From positions 1 to 64,000 of the forward strand of contig CAZFZT010000006.1 of assembly GCA_964523675.1 (NCBI GenBank): DNA of 64,000 nt. Direction: 5' to 3'. The translations under genes and the position numbers were made by a program. Origin of the DNA: CAZFZT01 sp964523675 (lineage in GTDB: Bacteria; Planctomycetota; Phycisphaerae; Phycisphaerales; SM1A02). Position 1 is the stretch's first letter. The number at the start of each line of letters is the position of its first letter. Shown here piece by piece: positions 16,270 through 24,494 of this stretch. The notes below the pieces were generated by a model. That model was not told where the DNA came from. It did no database searches and saw only the letters and a program-made list of their open reading frames with translations.

Positions 16270-17492
16270 GCCATGCGCCCACGCGACGCAGCCGCATCAT
16301 TCAAGATCGCGCGTTCACAGCCGTGTGCTGGCTGACGGCCTTCGCGGCAGTTCTCATGCTCGGTGTGCTGCTCTTCGCCATCGCGCGGCAGGGCGTGAGC
16401 CACTTGAGTTGGTCGTTTCTCACCAGCCCGCCATCGCGCAAAGCCGCGCAGTCCGGGATGGGGCCGGCCATCTGGGGAACGATCTGGGTATGCACGGCCT
16501 GCGCGATCTTCGCCCTGCCGCTGGGGATCGCCACTGCGATCTTCCTCGAGGAGTATCGGCCCAAGCGCGCGATCGCGCAGCGTCTGCACGGCTTCATCCA
16601 ACTCAACATCGCCAACCTTGCAGGCGTGCCTTCGATCGTGTATGGCATCCTCGGCCTGACGCTCTTTGTGCAGGCGTTCGGGCTCTTCGGCAGCGCGCTC
16701 AATCCAACGCTGCGCATCGGCGTTGACACCTATGAGCAGTTTCTCGATGAAGCCGGCAACTTCCTCATTGTGGAAGCTGGCGAGCCAATCAACACAACGC
16801 GGCTCGTCACCGGCATGACCGCCTACACCGACATCGGCGGCGACCCAGTTACGCTGCGCGTCGTCGATGACAAGGAACTCGACGCGATTCGTGCAAATGT
16901 TGATGAAACGACGGTCGGCATGAACGAAGATCACGCAGACGAAGTGCGTCTCGCAGCGCTCACCGGCGTCGTGCATGAAATGACGGAACCGCAGCGCATC
17001 GAAAGCAAACGCTGGTACTACCTGCAACTGCCCTTCGGCCGGGGCGTTCTCGCCGGGGCCCTGACGCTGGTGCTCGTCATTCTGCCGATCGTGATTATCT
17101 CTTCACAGGAGGCGCTGCGGGCCGTGCCCGGATCACTTCGTGAAGGCGCCCTGGCTCTGGGCGCGACGCGCTGGCAGATGATTCGACGGGCCACTCTACC
17201 CGCTGCGGTGCCGGCGATGTGTACCGGGTCGATTCTTGCCATGAGCCGCGCGATCGGCGAAGCCGCGCCGATTCTCGTGATCGCGGGCATCGTGTACATC
17301 ACGTTCGCGCCGCGGCACCTCATGGACGACTTCACTCACATGCCGCTGCAAATCTACAACTGGGCCCAGCAGCCGCAGAAGGACTTCCACGAGATTGCCG
17401 CCACGGGCATCATCGTGCTCCTGGCGATTCTGCTCACCTTCAACGCCGCTGCCGTTTTCATCCGTCAGCGATTCCAGAAGCCAATGCAATGA
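16266..17492 (+). CDS. pstA: Phosphate ABC transporter permease PstA with large inserted loop
   Basis: Second permease subunit of the Pst complex, 408 residues against a usual 280-300. Helices and the coupling loop REGALALGATRWQMIRRATLP and the final SRAIGEAAPIL element are intact. The surplus is a hydrophilic block of about 100 residues (about 150-250, rich in Asp/Glu/Thr, from GVDTYEQF to IESKRWYY) between two helices, ahead of the coupling loop. By the known topology it would face the periplasm. Overlaps both neighbours (ATGA with pstC and with pstB), so the three are translationally coupled. Confidence 0.92.
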   Translation: MSHAPTRRSRIIQDRAFTAVCWLTAFAAVLMLGVLLFAIARQGVSHLSWSFLTSPPSRKAAQSGMGPAIWGTIWVCTACAIFALPLGIATAIFLEEYRPKRAIAQRLHGFIQLNIANLAGVPSIVYGILGLTLFVQAFGLFGSALNPTLRIGVDTYEQFLDEAGNFLIVEAGEPINTTRLVTGMTAYTDIGGDPVTLRVVDDKELDAIRANVDETTVGMNEDHADEVRLAALTGVVHEMTEPQRIESKRWYYLQLPFGRGVLAGALTLVLVILPIVIISSQEALRAVPGSLREGALALGATRWQMIRRATLPAAVPAMCTGSILAMSRAIGEAAPILVIAGIVYITFAPRHLMDDFTHMPLQIYNWAQQPQKDFHEIAATGIIVLLAILLTFNAAAVFIRQRFQKPMQ

Positions 17493-18358
17493 CGCAACTG
17501 TCCGCACCACGTGTCATGACTTCCAACCAGCCAACCATTCACACGCGCTCGTCTGCGGCAATACTGAAATCGCAGCCAGTGGCGCAGCAATCTGTCGAAC
17601 CCGCTGAGATCGCGATTCGGGTTGCGGACTTTGATGCCTGGTACGGTTCGTTCCAGGCGCTGCATTCGATTTCACTGGACATTTTCAAGTGCCGCGTCAC
17701 CGCCTGCATCGGACCCAGCGGCTGCGGCAAGAGTACGTTTCTGCGATGGATCAATCGCATGAACGATCTGATCCCCAGCGCACACGCCGCCGGCACGCTT
17801 GATCTGCACGGCTTGGATGTGTTGTCCAAGGCAACCGACGCTGTCGAACTGCGCCGCCGCGTTGGCATGGTCTTCCAGAAGCCGAATCCGTTCCCGAAGT
17901 CAATCTACGACAACGTTGCCTTCGGACCGCGACTTCACGAGAAGATGTCGAGAAGCGATCTTGACGAACTCGTCGAGCAGAGTTTGCGGCAGGCGGCGCT
18001 TTGGGATGAAGTGAAAGATCGGCTGCATGACTCAGCACTTGGACTTTCCGGCGGGCAGCAGCAGCGGCTCTGCATTGCTCGCGCCATTGCGGTCGGTCCC
18101 GAAGTGCTGCTCATGGATGAGCCGTGCTCCGCGCTCGATCCCAAATCGACCGCCCGAATCGAATCACTCATTGCAGAGCTGCGCGAGCGTTACACCATCG
18201 TCATCGTCACCCACAACATGCAGCAGGCAGCCCGAGTCTCCGATCAGACGGCGTTCTTCTATGAAGGGCGTCTCGTCGAAGTGGGCGAGACCACAGCCGT
18301 CTTCACCAATCCCGTTTCACCGCAGACCGAACAGTACATCACTGGCCGTTTCGGTTGA
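17489..18358 (+). CDS. pstB: Phosphate ABC transporter ATP-binding protein
   Basis: Cytoplasmic ATPase of the Pst complex, 289 residues. Walker A GPSGCGKST, the ABC signature LSGGQQQR, Walker B VLLMDEP and the switch His in VTHNMQQA are all present, and the PstB hallmark VFQKPNPFPKSIYDNVAFG is clear. The ATG at 17489 overlaps the pstA stop; it gives a leader of about 45 residues before the ATPase domain, so the internal ATG at 17516 is an alternative. Confidence 0.96.
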   Translation: MTQLSAPRVMTSNQPTIHTRSSAAILKSQPVAQQSVEPAEIAIRVADFDAWYGSFQALHSISLDIFKCRVTACIGPSGCGKSTFLRWINRMNDLIPSAHAAGTLDLHGLDVLSKATDAVELRRRVGMVFQKPNPFPKSIYDNVAFGPRLHEKMSRSDLDELVEQSLRQAALWDEVKDRLHDSALGLSGGQQQRLCIARAIAVGPEVLLMDEPCSALDPKSTARIESLIAELRERYTIVIVTHNMQQAARVSDQTAFFYEGRLVEVGETTAVFTNPVSPQTEQYITGRFG

Positions 18359-18455
18359 GACCGCAGTACCGCGTACTGGGCACCGACTTTGCCGCTCTCA
18401 CTCGGTACTCGCTCCTCGATACCCGGTAATTCCCCTCACTCTTCAAACCAAACTT

Positions 18456-19157
18456 ATGCCAATCAATCTCGCCAAGGAACTCGTGGATTTGCGTCATTCG
18501 ATCTGCTCGATGGGGCGCATTGTCGAGGAGCGTGTCGGAGTCGCCCTCGACGCCTTATGGCAGCACGACACTGACGCTGCAACTGCGGTGCGTCGGGGCG
18601 ACCGATCAATCGATCGAATGGAAGTCGCCATTGAAGAAGAGTGCCTGCGCGTCCTCGCGCTTTCACATCCGGTGGCTGCTGATCTTCGGTTTGTCGTTGC
18701 GGTGCTTCGCATCAACGGCGACCTTGAGCGCATTGCCGATATGGCCAAGGGCATTGCGAAGCGCGTCATCGACCTGGAGCAGAACCACGCCATGGAACCA
18801 CCTGATGTCCTGCGCGACATGGCGCACGACGCCGGCCGCATGCTCGCAGATGCGCTGACCGCCTTGGAATCTTCGGACGTAACTCTTGCTGCAAAGGTCC
18901 GCGCGGCTGATGATCGCGTCGATGCGCTGCTCAAGGACGCGTTTGCTTGGGCTCTCCTTGAAATACCTCGCCGCATCGAGAACACGGAAGCGGTCCTCGA
19001 TGTACTCTCCATCGCGCGGAAACTGGAGCGCATCGCCGACCTTGCGACGAACATCGCGGAAGATGTGCAATTCCTGCTCAACGGCGCGATCGTTCGGCAT
19101 GATGAGGGATCGGGGGGATCGAGGGATGAAGGGATCGAGGGATTGAGGCATTGTTGA
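18456..19157 (+). CDS. phoU: Phosphate signalling protein PhoU (second of two)
   Basis: A 233-residue helical protein with two PhoU repeats, each with the metal-site motif: RINGDLERIADMAKGIAKRV (about residue 85) and IARKLERIADLATNIAEDV (about residue 190). It couples the Pst transporter to PhoR. The start at 18456 opens the conserved domain directly (LRHSICSMGRIVEERV). The last 25 residues come from an irregular GGGATCGAG-like repeat (19100-19155) and look like a recent low-complexity extension. It is 97 bp downstream of pstB and convergent with phoR. Confidence 0.93.
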   Translation: MPINLAKELVDLRHSICSMGRIVEERVGVALDALWQHDTDAATAVRRGDRSIDRMEVAIEEECLRVLALSHPVAADLRFVVAVLRINGDLERIADMAKGIAKRVIDLEQNHAMEPPDVLRDMAHDAGRMLADALTALESSDVTLAAKVRAADDRVDALLKDAFAWALLEIPRRIENTEAVLDVLSIARKLERIADLATNIAEDVQFLLNGAIVRHDEGSGGSRDEGIEGLRHC

Positions 19158-19237
19158 GGCGTAACGAGCGCAAAGCCCGAGGATTCCCGTCGCTCGGTAT
19201 CCCGCAACACCGCCCGTTCCCCCTCTCCCATATCCCC

Positions 19238-20164
19238 TTACGCCGGTAACACCAGTTTGAACGTGCTTCCCTTCCCCGGCTCGCTTTCAACATCGACCCG
19301 GCCGCCGTGAACAAGCGCGATGTGCTTGACGATGGCCAGGCCCAGCCCGGTTCCTCCGAGTTCCCGGCTGCGCGCTTTATCAATGCGATAGAACCGCTCA
19401 AAGATATGCGGTAGATGCTCGGCCGCGATTCCCGCCCCTCGATCGTGTACAGCAATCTCGATCACACCCGCTTCCGTCGACTCATTCTTCTCAATGCTGT
19501 GCGCTGAGACTGTCACAATCGATTCCGGCGGGCCGTACTTGATCGCATTTGACACGTAATTCGCCACGGCCTGCTCGATAAGCTGCGCGTTGATAGGCGC
19601 TGCGAGCGTCGGCTCCGCGTTCACCGCCAACGCGATGTTCTTGGCCGAGGCAGCATCCAGGAACTGAGCGGCGACTGACTCCAGAATCGGCCGCAGTTCG
19701 CGCATCTCCTTCGCAAGCGAGCCCCGTGTTCCCGGCTGCTCCAGCCAGGCCAGCGCAAGCAAATCTTCGACGATCGCTGCCAGCCGGTCGCTGTTGCGCT
19801 TGACGATTGCGAGAAACTCTCGCGCCTGTGCGGCATCATCGAAACCAACTTCGAGCATGGTCTCGACGTAGCCCTTGATGTTGGTAATCGGCGTGCGCAG
19901 TTCATGTGAGACGTTGGCGGCAAAGTCGCTGCGCATGGCTTCACGCTGACGCTGATCCTGCCGCGCAAGTGTTCGAGCAACCCTCCAGAAGACGAACCAT
20001 GTGACCGTGATCGAAGAGGCCCCGCCGGCTGCAAACATCCACAATCGAACTTCAGGCGCGCTCCCCAGCCAAGCGAGTGCGCTAAAGGTTGCCAGCTGGA
20101 ACGCCACCAGAGCGCCACACCATCGCCAGAGCGGCATCTGTGTCGCCTTAACGCTCTGCCGCAT
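19238..20164 (-). CDS. phoR: Phosphate-sensing histidine kinase PhoR
   Basis: Membrane histidine kinase partner of PhoB, 308 residues. Two hydrophobic helices (about residues 14-35 and 40-60) are followed by a HisKA domain with the phospho-acceptor His in FAANVSHELRTPITNIKGY, then a HATPase domain with N box (NYVSNAIKYG), G1 (DRGAGI), F (IFERFYR) and G2 (GGTGLGLAIVKHI). There is no room for a PAS domain, so this is a short PhoR. The ATG at 20164 overlaps the end of phoB by 17 bp. Its position opposite the pst-phoU array supports the phosphate assignment. Confidence 0.9.
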   Translation of the reverse strand: MRQSVKATQMPLWRWCGALVAFQLATFSALAWLGSAPEVRLWMFAAGGASSITVTWFVFWRVARTLARQDQRQREAMRSDFAANVSHELRTPITNIKGYVETMLEVGFDDAAQAREFLAIVKRNSDRLAAIVEDLLALAWLEQPGTRGSLAKEMRELRPILESVAAQFLDAASAKNIALAVNAEPTLAAPINAQLIEQAVANYVSNAIKYGPPESIVTVSAHSIEKNESTEAGVIEIAVHDRGAGIAAEHLPHIFERFYRIDKARSRELGGTGLGLAIVKHIALVHGGRVDVESEPGKGSTFKLVLPA

Positions 20165-20885
20165 CGTGCTCGTCCGGCATCGTGAGGCGGTACCCGACGC
20201 CTCGTACTGTTTCAATCGCTGCACCGAGCGAACCGAGTTTTCGCCGAAGCGCGGTCACATGAACGTCAATTGTGCGACTCGACAGCACACGATCCTCGCC
20301 ATGCACATGACGAATGATCTGATCGCGCGTGCGCACAAAGCCCTGCTTTGCAGCCAGAAACTGGAGAATATTGAATTCCGTCAGCGTCAGATCAATGGGC
20401 CGATTCTGAACAAGAACAGTGTGGCGATCCTCATCGATGACGAGCGAGCCGCCGGCGATTGAAATGCGCTTGGCTTCGCTGTCGGAGTCGCCCTTCTCAA
20501 TCCTGCCGCGCCGACTAATGTTCTTCAGCCGGGCCATCAACTCGCGCGGACTGAACGGCTTCGTCACATAATCATCTGCACCGAGTTCAATGCCCGCCAC
20601 GACATCCGCTTCCTCACCTTTTGCAGACACGATCAACACCGGGATGTGGCGCGTCTTTGCATCCCACTTCAGTTGCCGGCAGACTTCCAGACCGTCAAGA
20701 TCAGGCAACATCAGGTCGAGCACCACGAGCAGCGGCGGCTCCCGGCCGATGACCTCCATTGCAATGCGGCCGGAGTGGACGGTCTTCGCAGCGAGACCCT
20801 CCCGCTCCACGTGAAACCGAATGAGGTCGGCAATCTCCGGCTCGTCCTCGACGATCAGGATGTACGGCTGCGACGACTCGGACAT
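20148..20885 (-). CDS. phoB: Phosphate response regulator PhoB (OmpR family)
   Basis: A 245-residue response regulator. The receiver domain (about 6-120) has the acidic pair ILIVEDEPE, the phospho-acceptor Asp in VVLDLMLPDLDG, and the Lys in YVTKPFSPREL; the C-terminal winged helix (about 145-240) shows LTLTEFNILQFL and SRTIDVHVTALRRKLG. The ATG at 20885 starts right at the receiver domain; the longer open frame upstream has no family likeness. Co-transcribed with phoR. Likely binds the 11-nt repeats at 13979-14011. Confidence 0.92.
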   Translation of the reverse strand: MSESSQPYILIVEDEPEIADLIRFHVEREGLAAKTVHSGRIAMEVIGREPPLLVVLDLMLPDLDGLEVCRQLKWDAKTRHIPVLIVSAKGEEADVVAGIELGADDYVTKPFSPRELMARLKNISRRGRIEKGDSDSEAKRISIAGGSLVIDEDRHTVLVQNRPIDLTLTEFNILQFLAAKQGFVRTRDQIIRHVHGEDRVLSSRTIDVHVTALRRKLGSLGAAIETVRGVGYRLTMPDEHDAAER

Positions 20886-21061
20886 CGTTGACAAGATCGT
20901 ATCGCTCGAATGTTCAGAATGCGCTAAGAGGGTGTTTTGCCTTCCGCCGGCGGCTACCGGCCAGCACATTGGCTCGGAACGTCGCAGACTTCGGCTCCGC
21001 ATGCCCCGCAGAGAACGCATGCCCACTTGCAAGGGCGCACTCCCTCGGCGACGATGTCGCC

Positions 21062-22162
21062 GTGCCACGAACCGCACCATTTGCAATAGGCGACGCAGCG
21101 ATTCGCTCCGGCGAGTCGCGCGATGTGCGCCTCAAGGTCAGCGAGTCCTACACCGGCGATCCCATCGCTGTCCCTATACGCGTCATCCGCGCATCTGGAA
21201 AGGCCGCCAACGCCGGACCGACGCTCTTCATCACCGGCGCGGTGCATGGCGACGAGATCAACGGCACCGGCATCATCCGCCAGATCATGTTCGACCCACC
21301 CAAACTGCGCCGTGGCACTCTGATCCTGGTGCCCGTTGTGAACAGCTTCGGTTTCGAATCGCACTCGCGCTATCTTCCTGATCGGCGCGACCTGAATCGC
21401 AGCTTTCCCGGCTCAATCCGCGGCTCGCTCGCCTCGCGCATGGCCGACATCTTCTTCCGTGAAGTCGTTCGCAAATGCGACTTCGGCATCGACCTGCACA
21501 CCGCAGCGGTTCGACGAACGAACTATCCCAACATCCGAGCAGATCTCTCAAATCCCGGCGTCCGCAGGATCGCGCACGCATTCGGCTGTGAACTCATCGT
21601 CAACGGCAAGGGGCCCATCGGATCGCTCCGACGAGAGGCCTGCCGAATCGGTTGTCCCACCATCATCCTCGAAGCAGGAGAAGTCTGGAAGATCGAACGC
21701 AGCGTCGTCGAAGTCGGCGTGCGCGGCGTGCTCAACGTGCTGATCGAGCTCGGCATGATCGATGGCGAACTCGAAGAACCCCCCTACCAGACGCGCGTCG
21801 ATCGCACCACATGGGTTCGCGCTGAACTCGGCGGCATCCTCAGCTTCCACGTCGCGCCCGGCGACATTGTGCAGGGAGGGCAGCCGATTGCGACCAATGT
21901 CAGCGTCGTTGGCGATGCGCAGTCGATCCTGATCGCGCCGGCTGACGGCATCATCCTCGGCATGGCGACACTCCCCGCCGTCAAGCCCGGCGAGCCGGTC
22001 GTCAACATCGCTGTGCCCAAGAAGAAGATCGCTTCCATTCGGCGAAACCTCGATCGCCGCCCCAAGGACCACATCGACCTGCGCGTGCGCGAAGATCTGG
22101 CGACGAACATCTCCGTCCTGCCGCCCAATGTTCACGATACCCACTGGCCGCAGCCGGAGTGA
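21062..22162 (+). CDS. Succinylglutamate desuccinylase/aspartoacylase family protein
   Basis: Zinc-dependent deacylase-like enzyme of the M14-related AstE/AspA family, about 366 residues. The zinc ligands are visible as H and E in GAVHGDEINGTG and the H in DLHTAAVRR; Arg and Asn substrate residues appear in DRRDLNRSFPG. A C-terminal beta-rich extension (about 275-340, SFHVAPGDIVQGGQPIA) is typical of bacterial members. I place the start at the GTG at 21062, just ahead of the first conserved residues; the frame is open to a TTG at 20888, which would overlap the phoB promoter. Substrate unknown. Confidence 0.85.
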   Translation: MPRTAPFAIGDAAIRSGESRDVRLKVSESYTGDPIAVPIRVIRASGKAANAGPTLFITGAVHGDEINGTGIIRQIMFDPPKLRRGTLILVPVVNSFGFESHSRYLPDRRDLNRSFPGSIRGSLASRMADIFFREVVRKCDFGIDLHTAAVRRTNYPNIRADLSNPGVRRIAHAFGCELIVNGKGPIGSLRREACRIGCPTIILEAGEVWKIERSVVEVGVRGVLNVLIELGMIDGELEEPPYQTRVDRTTWVRAELGGILSFHVAPGDIVQGGQPIATNVSVVGDAQSILIAPADGIILGMATLPAVKPGEPVVNIAVPKKKIASIRRNLDRRPKDHIDLRVREDLATNISVLPPNVHDTHWPQPE

Positions 22163-22523
22163 ATCACATCGCGCCGCGAGTCGGCTCGTCTCCAACCGAC
22201 CGTTCCGCTGATGCCGATCTCGCGCAGAAGCGCTGCGCGCACAGATGACGCCATGTGCTCTGCTCTGGTGCATAGTTGGGTGAAGAAGCACGCGCATGAG
22301 AAGTCTCCCGCTTGATGCGGGCTCCAATACTGCCGCCGAATGGAAAGCCATGCGCGCACTGCTTCGGAGGGTGTTCGCGCGGGAGGGTGAAGAATCGCTG
22401 CTCACGGCTGCGCAGCCGCAAAACTGAATCACTCGAAGCCGCATAGTTCGTATCACCAAGCGATGCGCCAATGTGCGCTGCCGCTCATCGCGCTCGCCGG
22501 AGAGGGCCAGTCTTGAGCATTAC
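22163..22523. other. Intergenic stretch without recognised gene
   Basis: Between the aspartoacylase-like gene and a small open frame there is no coding region I recognise, no tRNA and no clear terminator. Base composition is like the neighbours. Short frames exist on both strands, but none has a ribosome binding site or family likeness. Together with the broken gene that follows, this looks like decayed sequence. Confidence 0.4.
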
Positions 22524-22721
22524 ATGGTGCAGCAGTCTCCCATATTGCCCTCCAATCCGGATCGTGACATTCGCTGTTACCTCGAAGACAGATTCGACCT
22601 CTGCTGGGACGATGACCAGGACTGCGAGAACCCGGAGCGAGAAGACCCGATCACGACCTTTATGCTCCTCGCGATCGATCAAGCAAAGGGCAACTGGGAC
22701 GAACGGCTGAGCCGGCTTTGA
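22524..22721 (+). CDS. Hypothetical small acidic protein
   Basis: A 65-residue frame beginning MVQQSPILPSNPDRDI, rich in Asp and Glu (WDDDQDCENPEREDP), with two Cys in a CWDDDQDC arrangement. No ribosome binding site is evident and I know no family. It lies next to a degraded gene, so it could also be a fragment. The composition, acidic and without a hydrophobic segment, suggests a soluble cytoplasmic product if expressed. Confidence 0.35.
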   Translation: MVQQSPILPSNPDRDIRCYLEDRFDLCWDDDQDCENPEREDPITTFMLLAIDQAKGNWDERLSRL

Positions 22722-22733
22722 TATGCCGGAGCC

Positions 22734-22985
22734 GTGTCATGGCGAATTCGAGGCCAGCGCCGACGTCGGCGTGCCCGATTTAATTCTTTGCTGCCTGATC
22801 CGAAAGCATTTCCGGGGGCGGAGACGGACCTTGACGGTCAGCCGCGCGTTGTGGATGGCGATGGCGACGGCATCGCATGGGGCGCGTGCGGCGAATGCAC
22901 TATCCAAGTTTGCCCCGCCGACCTAACGCAGGACTGCGCTATCGGTGTCCCTGACCTGCTCGCGCTGCTGGCGAGTTGGGGTTGA
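22734..22985 (+). pseudogene. Remnant of a secreted beta-helix protein with dockerin-like tail
   Basis: The frame ends with VCPADLTQDCAIGVPDLLALLASWG, in part the same C-terminal module as the giant proteins at 31-41 kb. Before it stands TDLDGQPRVVDGDGDG, a pattern typical of the end of right-handed beta-helix (choice-of-anchor type) proteins. There is no proper N-terminus; a second partial GVPDL lies in the neighbouring frame at about 22768, so a frameshift and a large deletion are likely. It is read as a broken gene, not an active one. Confidence 0.6.
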
Positions 22986-23006
22986 GCATGCACACTTGTG
23001 AGCGGG

Positions 23007-23663
23007 TCACGGCGAGCCGCCGTAGCGTTTGATTGTCTCCACGATCGTGCGATGCACGCTGAAGGGATTGCGCAGCATCAGCCAGAACGTGTCGAACACA
23101 TCGCTGCCCGCGGTGGCGAAGCCGATGCTTCCCAGGCCGAAGGCGCGCTCGCGGATGCGCTGGAAGACACTCGTGTGCTGAATGGACTTGAGCCGGGTTT
23201 GGAACACCGTGACGCGCAGCACGCCGCTGCGCGTGATGATCCGCCGATCGGTGAGGACGTAAATGCGATTGAACCAGTCGAGCGCCTGCCACGCCAGTCG
23301 CAGCGCGATCGCCACGGCTCCAAGCGAATACGCCTGCTCCTCCGTCCACACGATCCAGTTGATGCTGGAAGCGAGCAGCGCGAGCGAAAGCGTAACGATC
23401 AGGATTGCCATGAGCCCGGCGAGCGGCGCGAGCACGATGTACAGGACGCTCGGCCGGAGAAGCAGAATGATCAGCTCATCATCATGCACCAGGTCGCGTG
23501 GCAGGACACCCTCCGCCCGATCGGCCCCAAGCGCGGGCGCATCGCCACCACCGGACATCTGGCATCGCTTCGGCCACGTTTGCCAAAGTGCTCCGCCGCT
23601 ACGGCGATCGCGAATGAACGCTTGCTTTTGCGCACTCTGCATTGCGGCTGTTTGTGATGCCAT
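23007..23663 (-). CDS. PH-domain membrane protein (bacterial PH, YdbS-like)
   Basis: A 218-residue protein with two membrane helices (about residues 72-95 and 100-125) followed by a bacterial PH-like domain: YVLTDRRIITRSGVLRVTVFQTRL, SIQHTSVFQRIRERAFGLGSIGFATAG. This layout is that of DUF304/bPH2 proteins, whose role is poorly known. The N-terminal 60 residues are variable. It ends before the pseudogene and is 18 bp from the hpt stop, so it is probably downstream in the hpt transcript. Confidence 0.82.
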   Translation of the reverse strand: MASQTAAMQSAQKQAFIRDRRSGGALWQTWPKRCQMSGGGDAPALGADRAEGVLPRDLVHDDELIILLLRPSVLYIVLAPLAGLMAILIVTLSLALLASSINWIVWTEEQAYSLGAVAIALRLAWQALDWFNRIYVLTDRRIITRSGVLRVTVFQTRLKSIQHTSVFQRIRERAFGLGSIGFATAGSDVFDTFWLMLRNPFSVHRTIVETIKRYGGSP

Positions 23664-23681
23664 GCTTCGGCTCCACAGTAT

Positions 23682-24227
23682 TTACATCGCTTCCTTCTTC
23701 AGCGTGCCGATGTCCGGCAGATTGCGATAGTAGTCGTCATAATCCAGGCCGTATCCAACAACAAACTCATCGGGAATATCAAAGCCAACATACTCGCACG
23801 GCACCGACATTGCCGCCGGTGTCTCCTTGCGAAGCAGCACACACGTACGGAGAGACTGAGGTTGACAGCGCATGATCTCGTCGCGTACGAGGCGAATGGT
23901 GTTGCCCGAATCAAGAATGTCATCGACGATCAGGACATGCTTCCCCTCAAGATTCATGGGTAAATCACCGCTGATGGCGGCGCCTCGACTCACCGTGCTC
24001 TTCCCCGGATAACTCGACGCTGCAACGACACCAATGCGGATCTTCTGCGGGAGGCAGCGCATGAGATCCGCGACGAAGATGATTGAACCAGTCAGAATCG
24101 GCACGAGCACGATCTCATCGTCGTCACTGAGCGAAGCGAAATCACGCCGAATCTCGTCGCCCAGATCAGCAATCCGAGCCGCAATGCGCTCTCGTGAAAT
24201 CAGGATTCGTTCGATATCGCTCTGCAA
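23682..24227 (-). CDS. hpt: Hypoxanthine phosphoribosyltransferase
   Basis: Purine salvage enzyme that joins hypoxanthine or guanine to PRPP, 181 residues. The PRPP loop is read as VLIVDDILDSGNTI, with the flexible-loop region SSYPGKST before it and the base-contact stretch VGFDIPDEFVVGYGLDYDD after it. The only in-frame start ahead of the conserved domain is a TTG at 24227; no ATG is available, so this is a rare-start gene or expression is deliberately weak. Two short tandem repeat arrays occupy the bases directly upstream (24243-24342), where the promoter should be. Confidence 0.93.
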   Translation of the reverse strand: MQSDIERILISRERIAARIADLGDEIRRDFASLSDDDEIVLVPILTGSIIFVADLMRCLPQKIRIGVVAASSYPGKSTVSRGAAISGDLPMNLEGKHVLIVDDILDSGNTIRLVRDEIMRCQPQSLRTCVLLRKETPAAMSVPCEYVGFDIPDEFVVGYGLDYDDYYRNLPDIGTLKKEAM

Positions 24228-24242
24228 GATGGGGCGTTGAGT

Positions 24243-24298
24243 GTGTTAGGTGTTAGGTGTTAGGTGTTAGGTGTTAGGAGTTGGGAGTTAGGAGCTAG
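24243..24298. repeat. 7-bp tandem repeat, eight units (GTGTTAG)
   Basis: Five perfect copies of GTGTTAG (24243-24277) are followed by three variants GAGTTGG, GAGTTAG and GAGCTAG (24278-24298) in the same phase. The array begins 15 bp upstream of the hpt start. Such heptamers can vary in copy number by slipped-strand mispairing. Confidence 0.95.
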
Positions 24299-24302
24299 GC
24301 AT

Positions 24303-24342
24303 CCCTTTGCCCCTTTGCCCCTTTGCCCCTTTGCCCCTTTGC
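24303..24342. repeat. 8-bp tandem repeat, five perfect units (CCCTTTGC)
   Basis: Five perfect copies of CCCTTTGC run directly after the heptamer array with a 4-bp gap and end 79 bp before the tRNA gene. On the minus strand the array reads GCAAAGGG. Two unrelated microsatellites side by side are unusual for a bacterial promoter region. Confidence 0.95.
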
Positions 24343-24421
24343 CCCTTCGGAGTCTACTCGCAAATCGCGCTGTTCTGGTCTCCTTGACCCACCGCCAGCT
24401 GCGCCTATATTGATGACAACT

Positions 24422-24494
24422 GCCCCGTTCGTCTAGCGGCCTAGGACACCGCCCTCTCACGGCGGTAACAGGGGTTCGAGTCCCCTACGGGGTA
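24422..24494 (+). tRNA. tRNA-Glu (anticodon CTC)
   Basis: A 73-base cloverleaf can be folded by eye: acceptor GCCCCGT with ACGGGGT plus discriminator A, D arm with AGCGGCCTAGG, anticodon stem CCGCC/GGCGG closing the loop CTCTCAC (anticodon CTC at 24456-24458, reading GAG), and T arm GGGG-TTCGAGT-CCCC. No CCA is encoded. The last ten bases overlap the 3' end of the antisense aminopeptidase gene. Confidence 0.96.

Noticed and set aside
22132..22359. Minus-strand frame in the gap after the aspartoacylase-like gene
   Set aside because: No family likeness, overlaps the conserved end of the plus-strand gene and lacks a ribosome binding site.
24243..24342. Possible CRISPR array
   Set aside because: Units are 7 and 8 bp with no spacers between them; these are simple tandem repeats.
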